Below, one piece after another: positions 1 to 8,335 of a DNA stretch of 64,000 bases. Under the pieces are notes generated by a model. It did not search any database. It worked only from the letters and a program-made list of their open reading frames with translations, and had not been told where the DNA came from. Within the stretch, counting starts at the first letter, position 1, and every line of letters starts with the position of its first letter. This stretch comes from Limnephilus marmoratus. Lineage: Eukaryota; Arthropoda; Insecta; Trichoptera; Limnephilidae. The translations under genes were made by a program, and so were the position numbers. Where the stretch lies: positions 71,791,072-71,855,071 of the forward strand of contig OU862907.1 of the NCBI GenBank assembly GCA_917880885.1. The letters are read 5' to 3'.

Positions 1-424
1 TCTAATTCTAGTCAATCCACGTTATGCAATTGCATTATTTAAGTATAATAACAACAAAATAATACAAGATCAACATGTCCAAGAGACCAAATGGGAAAAT
101 AATTCACCGACTCCAGATATTTTCATATCAGAGGGTTCGGCTCTGTGGAACTCCTAATTGGATCTATAAATCCTACCGATCCCTCAATATAAATATTAAA
201 AAAAATCTTTTGTACTCCTACATGTATTTTAAATGGCTTATTTTTGCATTTTCATATGTAAATTCTTTGAGAATACAAATATGCCTAAATATTTAATGAG
301 AGAGCTAGGTATAATGCCAGCACAAAAAATAACAAATAGTAACATATTGTGTATTACGTACCTGCCTAACTATTATTACCTGTCTTTGTTAAAGCCCACT
401 AGGGCGTAAATAAATAAAAAAATA
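1..424 (+). mobile_element. LINE 3' end remnant
   Basis: About 190 bases at 230-424 match 28200-28395, including the segment 'agctaggtataatgccag' and the AT-rich tail of repeated 'taaa'. At the second site this tail follows a reverse-transcriptase fragment, so I read both as 3' ends of one non-LTR retrotransposon family. No coding domain is visible here, only the 3' region. It lies upstream of gene 1, as the other copy lies upstream of gene 3, so it probably predates that duplication. Confidence 0.5.
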
Positions 425-1000
425 ATCTAATGAATAACAGATCGCTTTGTATAAACCACTATATTATAAACAATATCTACATGTTTCGATAACAATTTTA
501 TCTTCATCAGGATATGTCAATATAGAGAAAAATAAATGACAAACAAGTATAGACAAATTAGAATAAACTAAAACATAGACAAAATATTAAAAAGTAGAGG
601 TGATTAATTACTTACAAATCATAAAGATAGTTATACAAAATTTAATATAAAAATTATTTAAGGAAAAATAAAAATGCATTTAGAAAATAAAAAACTTTTA
701 AGAACAAATAATTAAAATAATTGGTCTAAACCAAAAAAATCAATAATTAAAATTAATTGTAAGTATTAATAAGAAAAAAAAAATTAAAAGATGGCTATTT
801 CTAAAAAATGTTGGTTATTTATAATAGTTAATTTACTATTAATATTTTTTCTAATTTCAAAAATTTCTAAATTATTCAATTGTATGTCCGTAGTGTAAGT
901 ATGTAAAATTTTAATACCTGTATTAATATCAAAAGAATGACTTGTTTCCAAAATATGGTTGGCAAATTCAGAATAATTATTATAAAAATCGTCTATTTTG
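425..1000 (-). mobile_element. Penelope-like element remnant (3' part)
   Basis: A minus-strand reading frame (1038 to 784) contains S-E-F-A-N-H-I-L-E-T-S-H-S-F followed by I-K-I-L-H and L-N-N-L-E-x-x-E-I. This resembles the C-terminal tail that follows the GIY-YIG endonuclease in Penelope-like elements. Its first 13 or so residues come from host flank, because the paralogous region at 28425-28470 keeps that flank without the element; the insert therefore seems 5' truncated near position 1000. The reverse transcriptase and the GIY-YIG core are missing. A hammerhead-like fold lies downstream at 525-459, as expected for Penelope terminal repeats. Confidence 0.5.
459..525 (-). ncRNA. Hammerhead-ribozyme-like motif in Penelope-like element
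   Basis: On the minus strand the order is: outer stem I strand CTATATT, inner strand ATATC, core CTGATGA, one extra A, stem II GATAA/TTATC with a 5-base loop, core GAAA, palindromic ACATGT for a minimal stem III, predicted cleavage after GTA, then GATAT and AATATAG closing stem I. All pairs named are perfect. Penelope-like elements are known to carry hammerheads with very short stem III. The extra base between CTGATGA and stem II departs from the consensus and may lower or abolish activity. Confidence 0.55.
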
Positions 1001-1137
1001 TTTTCAATTGATCGTGGGTTAGTCCAGATCACCTTCAAGCCTTTATATTTATATTACCTTTCAAACGAATCTGATTGCTAAAACACTCCTTTATAACCAC
1101 TCGTAAATTGGATTAATCAATAAATGTTCTTTTGCAG

Positions 1138-1203
1138 GTCCAATTTTTGTAAGCTTTGACTAAATATAATAATTATTAAACTCGAACACCATCACAGAAG
1201 GCC
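1138..1203 (+). promoter_or_regulatory. Probable 5' UTR exon start of gene 1 with conserved acceptor
   Basis: A T-rich tract ending 'tttgcag' precedes 'gtccaattttt' and the leader running to the start codon. The same acceptor-like junction occurs before gene 2 (exon from 17237) and gene 4 (minus strand, exon from 53252), which suggests a spliced 5' UTR. The start context GAAGGCCATGG is strong and is shared by genes 1, 2 and 4. No upstream exon or promoter was identified. Confidence 0.35.
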
Positions 1204-1357
1204 ATGGATCTTCCCAACCCAGAGAGTGTTTCCATCAAGGTGGAACCAGGGTCCCAGGAAGAAGGCGCAGGTGAAATGCCCTATACGGATATAGATATCT
1301 ACCTCCCGGATGTGAAGAAGGAATGTTTGCAGTATGTGGCGAGTACTTCAACAGCCA
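1204..1357 (+). CDS. Gene 1 exon A: acidic N-terminal module of C2H2 zinc-finger protein
   Basis: The exon opens at ATG 1204 in the context GAAGGCCATGG and encodes 51 codons plus one base, ending at the donor GTAAGT (phase 1). The peptide starts M-D-L-P-N-P-E-S, then I-K-V-E-P-G-S, P-Y-T-D-I-D-I-Y-L-P-D and V-K-K-E-C. The two lysines sit in psi-K-x-E SUMO-consensus contexts. It is not a ZAD, BTB, KRAB or SCAN domain as far as I can tell. Nearly identical exons open genes 2, 3 and 4. The spliced gene 1 product would be about 373 residues. The exon limits rest on splice motifs and conservation across paralogs, not on transcript data. Confidence 0.75.
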
Positions 1358-1492
1358 GTAAGTTGCGTTGAAAATGAGGAACACGTTGAGTGTTGTTTCA
1401 GATTTTCGGAAGTCATGTCCGATTTGGAATATCGTTTAGAGAGATTTTTATTTCGATATTTACTATATATATTACGTATATCTCCTCAAGGT

Positions 1493-2478
1493 TCTAACCT
1501 CGGACCTATGTTGTTTCTAATACTTAAAGTTGACATCCAAAACTGTGTTAGGAACGGCAAATGTCTACTATTTGCTGATGACCTTAAAATTATGATGGAA
1601 ATTAGCTGCCAACAAGATTGCTTTAAATGCAAACTGATCTGGATGCACTATCTGAATGGTCGTTGGGAAACAAATTAGATTTTAACACAAATAAATGTGT
1701 CACAATGTCCTTCATTCGTTGTAAAAACATTATAGTTTACGATTATAAAATAAAAGGCGAAACGTTATCACGTATAAAATCCGTGAAGGATCTCGGTGTC
1801 GTCTTTGATCCCGAACTGACATTCTCTTGCCATATATCGCAGCTCACTCAGTCTTGCTATAAACTTCTTGGGTTCATCATCAGTACTTGTAAGCAGTTTG
1901 ATAACCAAGAAGCTATGCTAGCGTTATTCGATGGCATACTGAGAAGCAAGCTGTAGTACGCGAGCGATGTTTGTGCACCGTACCACCAGAAGTACATTGA
2001 TATATTAGAGCAAATCCAGAAGAAATTCCTCAGGTATGTTTATATGCGGAAGCATGGAACCTATCCAAGGTTCATGCACCATATTGACTTACTTGAGGAA
2101 ACTGTGAGTCTAGAAACTAGACGGAAAGGAAGTCTTGCTATTCTGTCTTTCAAAATTTGGAACAATTTCATCGATAGCCCATTTCTCTTGGGATGCTATG
2201 ATTTATATGTACCAGACCACTACAGCCGAAGTCGACATCATGTCTTATTTAAAGTACCGAACGGCAGAACAGACGTCTTGGCAAAGCAAAGCATGACGAG
2301 AGTGGTTCTGTTAAATGAAATTGCAAACCATTTGGATGTAAGTGACTGTTTTTTATATGCCTTAAAAATATTATTGAAGAGTCACTTGCCTAAATGCTGA
2401 TAGGGTAACTAAATTGTACTGTAATTGGAATTATTTTGTTGTACAATAAGAATAAAATAAAAATAAAATAAAAATATA
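1493..2478 (+). mobile_element. 5'-truncated non-LTR retrotransposon in gene 1 intron 1
   Basis: Comparison with gene 3 intron 1 (around 28860-28890) shows an insertion beginning at P-Q-G-S-N-L-G-P, a reverse-transcriptase motif, followed by L-L-F-A-D-D and then K-D-L-G-V-V-F-D. The frame is broken near 1627-1678 and by a stop near 1955. Coding similarity then continues to 2398 (end of reverse transcriptase, L-R-Y-V, L-E-T-R-R). The insertion ends in an 'aataaaataaaa' microsatellite tail. It reads in the same direction as the gene. It is a dead copy, and the insertion is specific to gene 1. Confidence 0.75.
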
Positions 2479-2739
2479 ATGATCTGTCAAACTGTCAAGC
2501 AATCGATTAAACTTATATTGTTCACAAAAAGTTTCCAATTTCTAAAGTACCTACATATCTCAATTATGAGAAATGATGTAAGTTTCGTGTACTATTGGTT
2601 TTATAAAAATATATAAAATTGACGCAAATAACAATATTCTTTTTACAATTACAACCAAACTTTGTTGTGAAAGTGTACATTAGTAAAATGGTGGTTCTTT
2701 CCCATGGATACATTAAAAGAGAAAATATGTTACTAAAAA

Positions 2740-2914
2740 GCCTCGATTATATTCAGCGAGTTTACAAGCTAATAGCCGGCATATTCACTATATCTGCTAG
2801 TAAACTCCTTAGTATAAAATCTTCTAGTTTTCTAGTTATACACTGAGCAAGTTCACAAGCAGATAGTAAATACGCCGGCTAGTAGCTTGTTAACTCGCTC
2901 AATGTAATTGAGGC
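2740..2914. repeat. Foldback (inverted-repeat) element in gene 1 intron 1
   Basis: The left arm begins 'gcctcgattatattcagcg' and the right arm, read in complement, begins 'gcctcaattacattgagcg'. The two pair over about 57 bases, through 'caagcta' and 'tagccggc' to 'atctgct'. The same structure lies at 29127-29295 in gene 3 intron 1. It is a MITE or foldback element that entered before genes 1 and 3 were duplicated. Confidence 0.6.
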
Positions 2915-3402
2915 TTAAGACAACGCGCATATTTGCACCGAACTAGAGCGATTGGACATAATTGAGATTTACTGCGTTTAGTTTCGCATAGTTAGTTCGT
3001 CAGACAAGCTGTCCCCAGCTACCACATACAATTCTCTCTTTTGTATTTTTTTATGGTGTACGTTCCTTACTTTGTATTTATTTAGTCTACGTTCCCTGAA
3101 ACGGACATCTAGGATCCTTCTTATTTCTCAATCCTGCAATTTTAAATATGTTATTTTGATATACATTTGTAGTATGTTCAGTAGTGCGAAGTCCTTACAT
3201 AACTACCTCTACAAAGAAAATCTACATTTTTTTGTGATAACTTTACCGAAGCGTTTTCTGTGTATTGTCAATTTTTTTTTGTTTCTACAATGTATTTCAA
3301 TAGTATCTTTTTTCTGTTTTTTGAAAAAAAAAACATATTTTTCCCTATTTTTATAATTTTTAATACGCTGTTCTAAGTGCGTATTGTGTTTTGTTTCTCT
3401 AG

Positions 3403-3555
3403 GTAGCATTGATGTCGAGCTTGTTACTATCAAGTTAGAACCAGGATCCCGAGAAGAAGTTAAAGAGGGAATTCCTTATACGGAAATTGACATAGAACTC
3501 CCGGATGTTAAAAAGGAATGCTTAGAGCGCTCTGAAGGATTGACCCAGACAAAAG
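3403..3555 (+). CDS. Gene 1 exon B: second acidic module
   Basis: Acceptor 'tttctctag' is followed by 153 bases ending at donor GTAAAA. Entry and exit are both phase 1, so the exon could be duplicated or skipped without a frameshift. The peptide reads S-I-D-V-E-L-V-T-I-K-L-E-P-G-S, then P-Y-T-E-I-D-I-E-L-P-D-V-K-K-E-C-L-E and L-T-Q-T-K. It is a clear internal duplicate of exon A with the same two psi-K-x-E sites. The nearly identical gene 2 and gene 3 exons support both splice sites. Confidence 0.75.
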
Positions 3556-4229
3556 GTAAAACTGATTTGAAGTTTGTTAACCTTTAGCTATGAAAGTTAC
3601 ATTTTTCTTACACTAATATGGAAGTGCAGTCTCACAGACCGATCTGTAAAGGCCGGAATCTATCTAGTTAAATAAGTATTGTACTTCAAATTGGTTTTAT
3701 TTATTTTAAACTAAAATCTTATAATTTATCAATCAAAGGCACTTTTCAGCCACTTTTACTCGAGTTCACTTTGTAGGAACATTTTCCAAGGAAAATGACT
3801 TTTTCAGTAAGTTTCACTTATTTTACAATAAAATATATAGAATAAAACTTATCATTAACTTCGTAAAATAAAACATACAATTTTTTCATGAAAATCACCA
3901 CCAGCTCAATTAATTACACAAACGAGGACGCGCGGTCCCACAGGCCGCAATCAAAATATAAAGCGAAATTACTCCCGCAAAATACAGCCGGTGACGTAAC
4001 CTTCACTCTTGATAGTCGTTTTGCCACTAAACCCGAAGCTTCTGAGGCGGACAGACGCAAAGGGTATGCGGGAGGAGAGTGGCACGCGATGCATAAACTG
4101 CAAGCGGCCTGTGAGACCGCACGTCCATAGGTAAAGGTTTTAAAGGTAAAAAGTTTGGTGCCCTCTAATTTTTGCCTTTTTAAGTTATTGTACTTACATT
4201 TACTAAGCTTTGTCTGTATTCTTTTTCAG
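3556..4229 (+). other. Gene 1 intron 2, no further gene seen
   Basis: This is an AT-rich intron with a GC-richer patch at 3910-4130 that matches 30340-30560 in gene 3 intron 2. An 80-codon frame there is not kept in the paralog, so I treat it as noncoding. The acceptor is 'ctttttcag' at 4221-4229. Confidence 0.6.
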
Positions 4230-5044
4230 GCTTACTGAAAAAACTTAAGACGCATCTTGGGGGAAAGCGATACTCTTGTCCCCATTGTAACTACTATTGC
4301 TCTCGTAAGTCAACGTTTGAACTGCACTTACGCACACATTCTGGAGAAAATCTCTATTCATGTGCCATATGTAACTTTTCATGTTATCAAATAGAAACTT
4401 TAGAAAGGCACATGAATGCTCACAATAGAGAAATACCTTTTGCATGTCCGTACTGCAACTATTCGAGTTATCATAAAGGAAATTTAAATAGTCATATGAT
4501 TACCCACAGTGGAAAGAAGCCATTTTCATGTCCCGACTGCAACTATTCATGTTCTCGAAAGGGTCAATTAAAAATTCATTTGTTCAGTCACAGTGGAACA
4601 AAACCTTTTTCATGTCCCGACTGCAACTATTCATGTTCTCAAAAGGGAGATTTAAAAATGCATATGGTAACTCACAGTGGAACAAAGCCTTTTTCATGTC
4701 TCGACTGCAACTATTCATGTTCTCGAAAGGGTTATTTAAAAATACATATGTCCACTCACAGTATAACAAAACCTTTTTCATGTCCAGACTGCAACTATTC
4801 ATGTTCTCGAAAGGGTTATTTAGATTGGCATATGTTGACTCACGGTGGAATAAAACCTTTCTCTTGTGCTGACTGCAACTATTCATGTTTTCGAAAGGGT
4901 CATTTAAAAATACATATGTCCACTCACAGTATAATGAAACCTTTTTTATGTCCCGACTGCAACTATCCATTTTTAAGAAAGTCATCGTTAAAGCTTCATA
5001 TGTTGACTCACGGTAAAAAAAAACAATTTTCTTGTGCCGACTGA
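4230..5044 (+). CDS. Gene 1 exon C: nine-finger C2H2 array
   Basis: After the phase-1 acceptor the exon reads G-L-L-K-K-L-K-T-H-L-G-G-K-R, then nine C-x2-C-x12-H-x3-H fingers. The first three diverge (Y-S-C-P-H-C, L-Y-S-C-A-I-C, P-F-A-C-P-Y-C). Fingers 4-9 are P-F-S-C-P-D-C-N-Y-S-C types on an 84-base period. Helix contact positions vary (G-Q, G-D, G-Y, G-H, S-S), which suggests different DNA targets. Translation stops at TGA 5042-5044, which replaces the second cysteine codon of a tenth finger. Degraded finger sequence continues downstream, so the protein may be a shortened form. It is probably a nuclear DNA-binding protein; its targets are unknown. Confidence 0.8.
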
Positions 5045-5640
5045 AACTATTCATATTCTCAAAAGAGTAATTTAAAAATCATATGTTCAGTCACAGTGGA
5101 ACGAAATCTTTTTCATGTCCAGACTGCAACTATTCTTGTTCACGAAAGTCATCGTTAAAGCTACATTTTTTTTTTTACATGAGCTCCACACAGGAAGACC
5201 TGAGGAAAATAATTTCCCTCAGGGCCTAAGTCATCTTTGGGGATGCTGTATAGGGGGGTTTTTTCAAGGGAAGGAAGGAAAGGAGAGTTCTGGAAAGGAA
5301 AATGGTTTAAGGGATGGGTAGGAATCTGGGGTTCAGTGTGTCCTGGTCACCCGCCTTCAAGATCTAGATAAACCCCACCTCATGAACCCGGGCACCCCTG
5401 CTAAATCAAAAATCGTAGTGAACCACTTGGGGTGACCTATGGCAGAGGTGTTGGTTATCCAATAAAGGTTCCCGGGGCGGCGGTACCCATTCCCGCCTCC
5501 CATTGGGATTTGTTGACTCACGGTGAAAAAAAATCTTTGTGATGTCCCGACTGTACCCATTCATTTACTAGGAAGGAAAATTTAAAGAGCCATTTCCGGA
5601 CTCATTCACAAAAATTACTTTCTCTAAACTAGGGAATGTG
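5045..5640 (+). pseudogene. Decayed finger tail of gene 1, split by a SINE-like insert
   Basis: Past the stop, finger sequence continues with frameshifts ('cccagactgcaactatt' type repeats) to 5165. It resumes at 5511 with 'tgttgactcacggtg' and a final C-P-D-C...H-F-R-T-H finger, ending near 5630. The finger L-K-L-H-M-L-T-H is cut exactly between 'aagctacat' and 'tgttgactc' by the 345-base repeat at 5166-5510. This part is no longer translated with gene 1. Confidence 0.75.
5166..5510 (-). mobile_element. SINE-like repeat S, copy 1 (poly-A on minus strand)
   Basis: It begins with a T run (poly-A in the reverse sense) and 'gagctccacacagg', and holds a near-perfect inverted repeat around 'cctgagg...cctcaggg'. 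It carries the family motifs 'cccgggcacccctgctaaat' and 'cacttggggtgacc' in reverse order and ends in 'cccattcccgcctccc'. About eleven full or partial copies lie in this window. It interrupts a zinc finger, which gives exact borders. No convincing pol III A and B boxes were found. Confidence 0.7.
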
Positions 5641-5667
5641 GTCCTTATTTTACGTTTACTTCTCATT

Positions 5668-5815
5668 TTGGGAGGCGGTTACCGGACCACCAACACCGGC
5701 AACCATACGCATTTGTCATATGTGGTCCGAAGAGGTTCACTACGTTTTGTGACTTAGCATGGGTGCCGGGTCCATTGGGTGAGGTTTTTATTGATGTCTT
5801 CGCGGCGATTACGTT
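5668..5815 (+). repeat. SINE-like repeat S, partial copy 2
   Basis: It starts 'gggaggcggttaccgg' and keeps 'gaggttcactacgttttg' and 'tgacttagcatgggtgccgg', all diverged family S motifs. The 3' half and poly-A are absent. Confidence 0.5.
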
Positions 5816-5970
5816 TGCTTACGTAGTTAGTTGCGGGTCGGATTAAAAGGGACCGATTGACTATACGTTATCTTGATCTGTCCAGCCGGAATTTCTCAAT
5901 GTTCAATATTGAAAATTTCACATCCTTAGCTTGTAGTCAAGCTGAAAACAATTTCTCGATCTGGTCCCCC

Positions 5971-6199
5971 CCAGATAAGTTTTAAGATTTTCACGGCCAA
6001 AAGCATTTTCGTTATTTGTTTTTGGGGTGTTATGCCGTGTTGCGCTACCTCCTTCTTTAGCCGACGTTTCGGACATCGTTGCAGTGTCCATCATCAGGGC
6101 AGATCCGGTAGATGTGTAATTTTTAGTCGTGAAGTGTGTGCTTATTTACTTCGAAGCGATACCGTATCGCAAGCACCACTAACTTTCACCAGTACAAAG
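5971..6199 (-). mobile_element. Small hammerhead-bearing retroelement (retrozyme-like)
   Basis: A 229-base insert interrupts the composite repeat. It is flanked by the direct repeat 'tggtccccc' (5962-5970 and 6200-6208), and block b keeps the uninterrupted site near 37970. It has no reading frame, but on the minus strand it holds a full hammerhead-like fold. A diverged second copy lies near 54990-55135. Size, target duplication and ribozyme fit an animal retrozyme or a minimal Penelope derivative. Mobilisation would need an outside reverse transcriptase. Confidence 0.55.
6045..6111 (-). ncRNA. Hammerhead-ribozyme-like motif 2
   Basis: The minus strand gives CTACC (outer stem I), GCC (inner stem I), core CTGATGA, one extra T, stem II GGACA/TGTCC with a 9-base loop, GAAA, CG, predicted cleavage after GTC, then GGC and GGTAG closing stem I. 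The overall span is 67 bases, as in the motif at 459-525, yet the stem sequences are unrelated. ACGT can act as the tiny palindromic stem III typical of Penelope-type hammerheads. Confidence 0.6.
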
Positions 6200-6662
6200 T
6201 GGTCCCCCACATTTTAAAATCATTCAGAATCAATCGAAAAAAATCAAATTACTAAGAAACATTAATTTTAATCTCTGTTTTCCCCCTGAACGCTTAAACT
6301 ATAATTACTTGATGAAAGAATAAAATTTATTGTAACTCTCAGATTGAAGAATTATATCCGACTCAATTTTTACATTCTAAATTGTTAATGGTGGTATACG
6401 AGTCCTGATTTAATTAACTTCAGAATTTCAAATATTCACAAGAGCTTGTCGTTCTAAAATCCTGTTTAAATGCAACAATACCAGGACCAACCATATCTGA
6501 GTATTCGAAACACTCGCTTGTACCTAGTTTGCATGAAGTTATTAATAGATACGCAGAGGTGGCGGATCTATTTAACTTTACAGAGGACTATGCTGTCAAA
6601 TCTTTTCAATCAGTAATAATTTTAAATATTTTACCTTATTGGCATTATAAAATTTTGTCATA

Positions 6663-7622
6663 TTCCAGCGCCAGTCAATAAGTAATGCCTACTATTTTTT
6701 TCTCCTTTAATCGTCAAGTAATAAAAAAATGCAATTACGGGGGTCGAAAACCACACTATTGACGATTAATTTGTTATTTTGCAATATTATCTGCGTCCAT
6801 TTCCACAGCTTTGGTCCATCTTTTAATAAGGTTGTATCACAGTGTTGTTAAAAGCACGACCATATCCAGAACCCCATCGCCATATCTTTCCCCGCCGATC
6901 ACACAGTTTGAATTATTTTGTCTTTGGTGAGTTTGTGTGACGCTATTCCATTGACTGCCTCTTGGATTCTGGTTAAAAAAATGAACCCATTTTCCGTCTC
7001 CGGTCACAATTTTTTCCTGAAACTAAGAGCTGCTCGTGTTGTGAGGCCATTGTTTTCCTTGTTTCTTTATTCTAGCCGGTTAAGTTTCTTGGTATCCACC
7101 TTGCAAAACTTTTGTTGAAAAATCAGTTATCGAATAATTTTCATCACACTGCCTTTACTGAGAGAGAGAATGCGACATCTGTGTCACCTCATCATCATCA
7201 TGCGTTATCTGGGGTCACCGCGAATGAGTGCAATCGCTGCAATCAACGGCCTGCGCCGCTCCGCTTTTCCTCAGCCAGCGGTGTTTGTCCTTCAGCTTGG
7301 TTACAGTAACGAACCCATCATCTAGCAGTGCTGACGTCTACTGTTGTATCATGGTACACATTTTTCAGTCTTTCATGAATGTGAATTTTTGAGTTTCACC
7401 TTCTACAGTCAATAATCAATCACAGAACGCTATCTATTGCGAATATCGATGTCGGCCATTTTTACAGCGACTACAGTGCTGCCACCTGTTGACGCAAAAA
7501 GTGACAACTGCAGCAAATTGTAGAAGAAGGTTTGAGGAATAGCATCAAGTTCAAATTTTTTACTTAGTTAACTTTATTTAAGTGGAAAAAAACAGGAGGC
7601 ATTACTTATTGACTGACTCTCG
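6663..7622 (-). mobile_element. Mariner-like DNA transposon, decayed
   Basis: The ends share 'cagtcaataagtaatgcct' as inverted repeats inside a roughly 28-base TIR, with TA duplications at 6661-6662 and 7623-7624. Block b (near 40660) shows the empty site. Minus-strand remnants include T-G-D-G-K-W-V-H-F-F-N-Q-N-P around 6960-7010, matching the T-G-D-E-x-W-V-H segment of mariner transposases. The catalytic acidic residue is changed and frames are broken, so it is inactive. Confidence 0.75.
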
Positions 7623-7919
7623 TACTTGAATCTCTGACGTCATTTTGTAATCATTCGTTTATGGTACATTTACATTTTTGTCACAGCAGTTTTTCCTTCT
7701 TCTAATTGAAACTAATGTTACTTTTGGCTCATTTCAACTTAATTTTAACTTTTAAAGGTGTAGTTCTCCATTTTGCTATTTTTTTGTTGTTGTATAAAAA
7801 TATTAGGTTACCATGTTAATTGTGTGATTCTGGAAAAATATGTAAAATTTACTAAAATAATAATTATTAAATCTTTAGAAACAACCGCAATGTTTTTATA
7901 ATACCTTGATATCAATTTT

Positions 7920-8130
7920 GGAGGTGGGTAGGTGGTTATTGGATAACCAAAACCTCTGCCATAGGTCACCCCAAATGGTTCACTGCTTTTGGTGACTTAG
8001 CGGAGGTGGAATCTTGACGGCAGATGCGACTGCCCGCCAACTGTGTGGCGGGCCAGATCGGAAGAGACTGGTTCAGGATGACTTTTTCACCTCTCCAACA
8101 GGACTCTCTCGGAACATCGCCTTGCACCAC
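7920..8130 (+). repeat. SINE-like repeat S, partial copy 3
   Basis: It contains 'ggaggtgggtagg', 'ggataaccaaaacctctgcc' and 'ataggtcaccccaaatgg', then the long-variant segment with 'cagatgcgactgcccgcc' and 'cacctctccaacaggac'. It ends into the composite repeat rather than into poly-A. Confidence 0.55.
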
Positions 8131-8171
8131 CACCCCTTTCCCCGTCCCCCATATTTGTGTTGAGTTATGAA

Positions 8172-8228
8172 TATTTAATACCAGTCTGAAAATTATCTTG
8201 ATAGGCTGAAACCGGTTACGTTTAAATA
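8172..8228 (+). ncRNA. Degenerate hammerhead-like motif 3a
   Basis: The order is TATTTAA, CTGAAAA (core changed from CTGANGA), a stem-II-like segment, GAAA, ACCGGT palindrome, TTAAATA. The homologous position in block b (43482-43538) keeps an intact CTGAAGA core. This copy is probably inactive. Confidence 0.3.
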
Positions 8229-8335
8229 AAATTAAGTGGAAGAAAGTCGTAAATTCGTTTTATTATTATATATTATAATGAAATTCCACCATGAATTGTC
8301 AGTCTCAAAAATATAGATATTAAGAGGGATAAGGC

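Noticed and set aside
3888..4130. 80-codon frame in gene 1 intron 2
   Set aside because: The paralogous sequence at 30330-30560 has indels and stops, so the frame is not conserved.
4584..5054. 156-codon minus-strand frame over the gene 1 fingers, and similar minus frames over the other arrays
   Set aside because: These are antisense shadows of the 84-base finger repeat, which leaves an open antisense frame by its composition.
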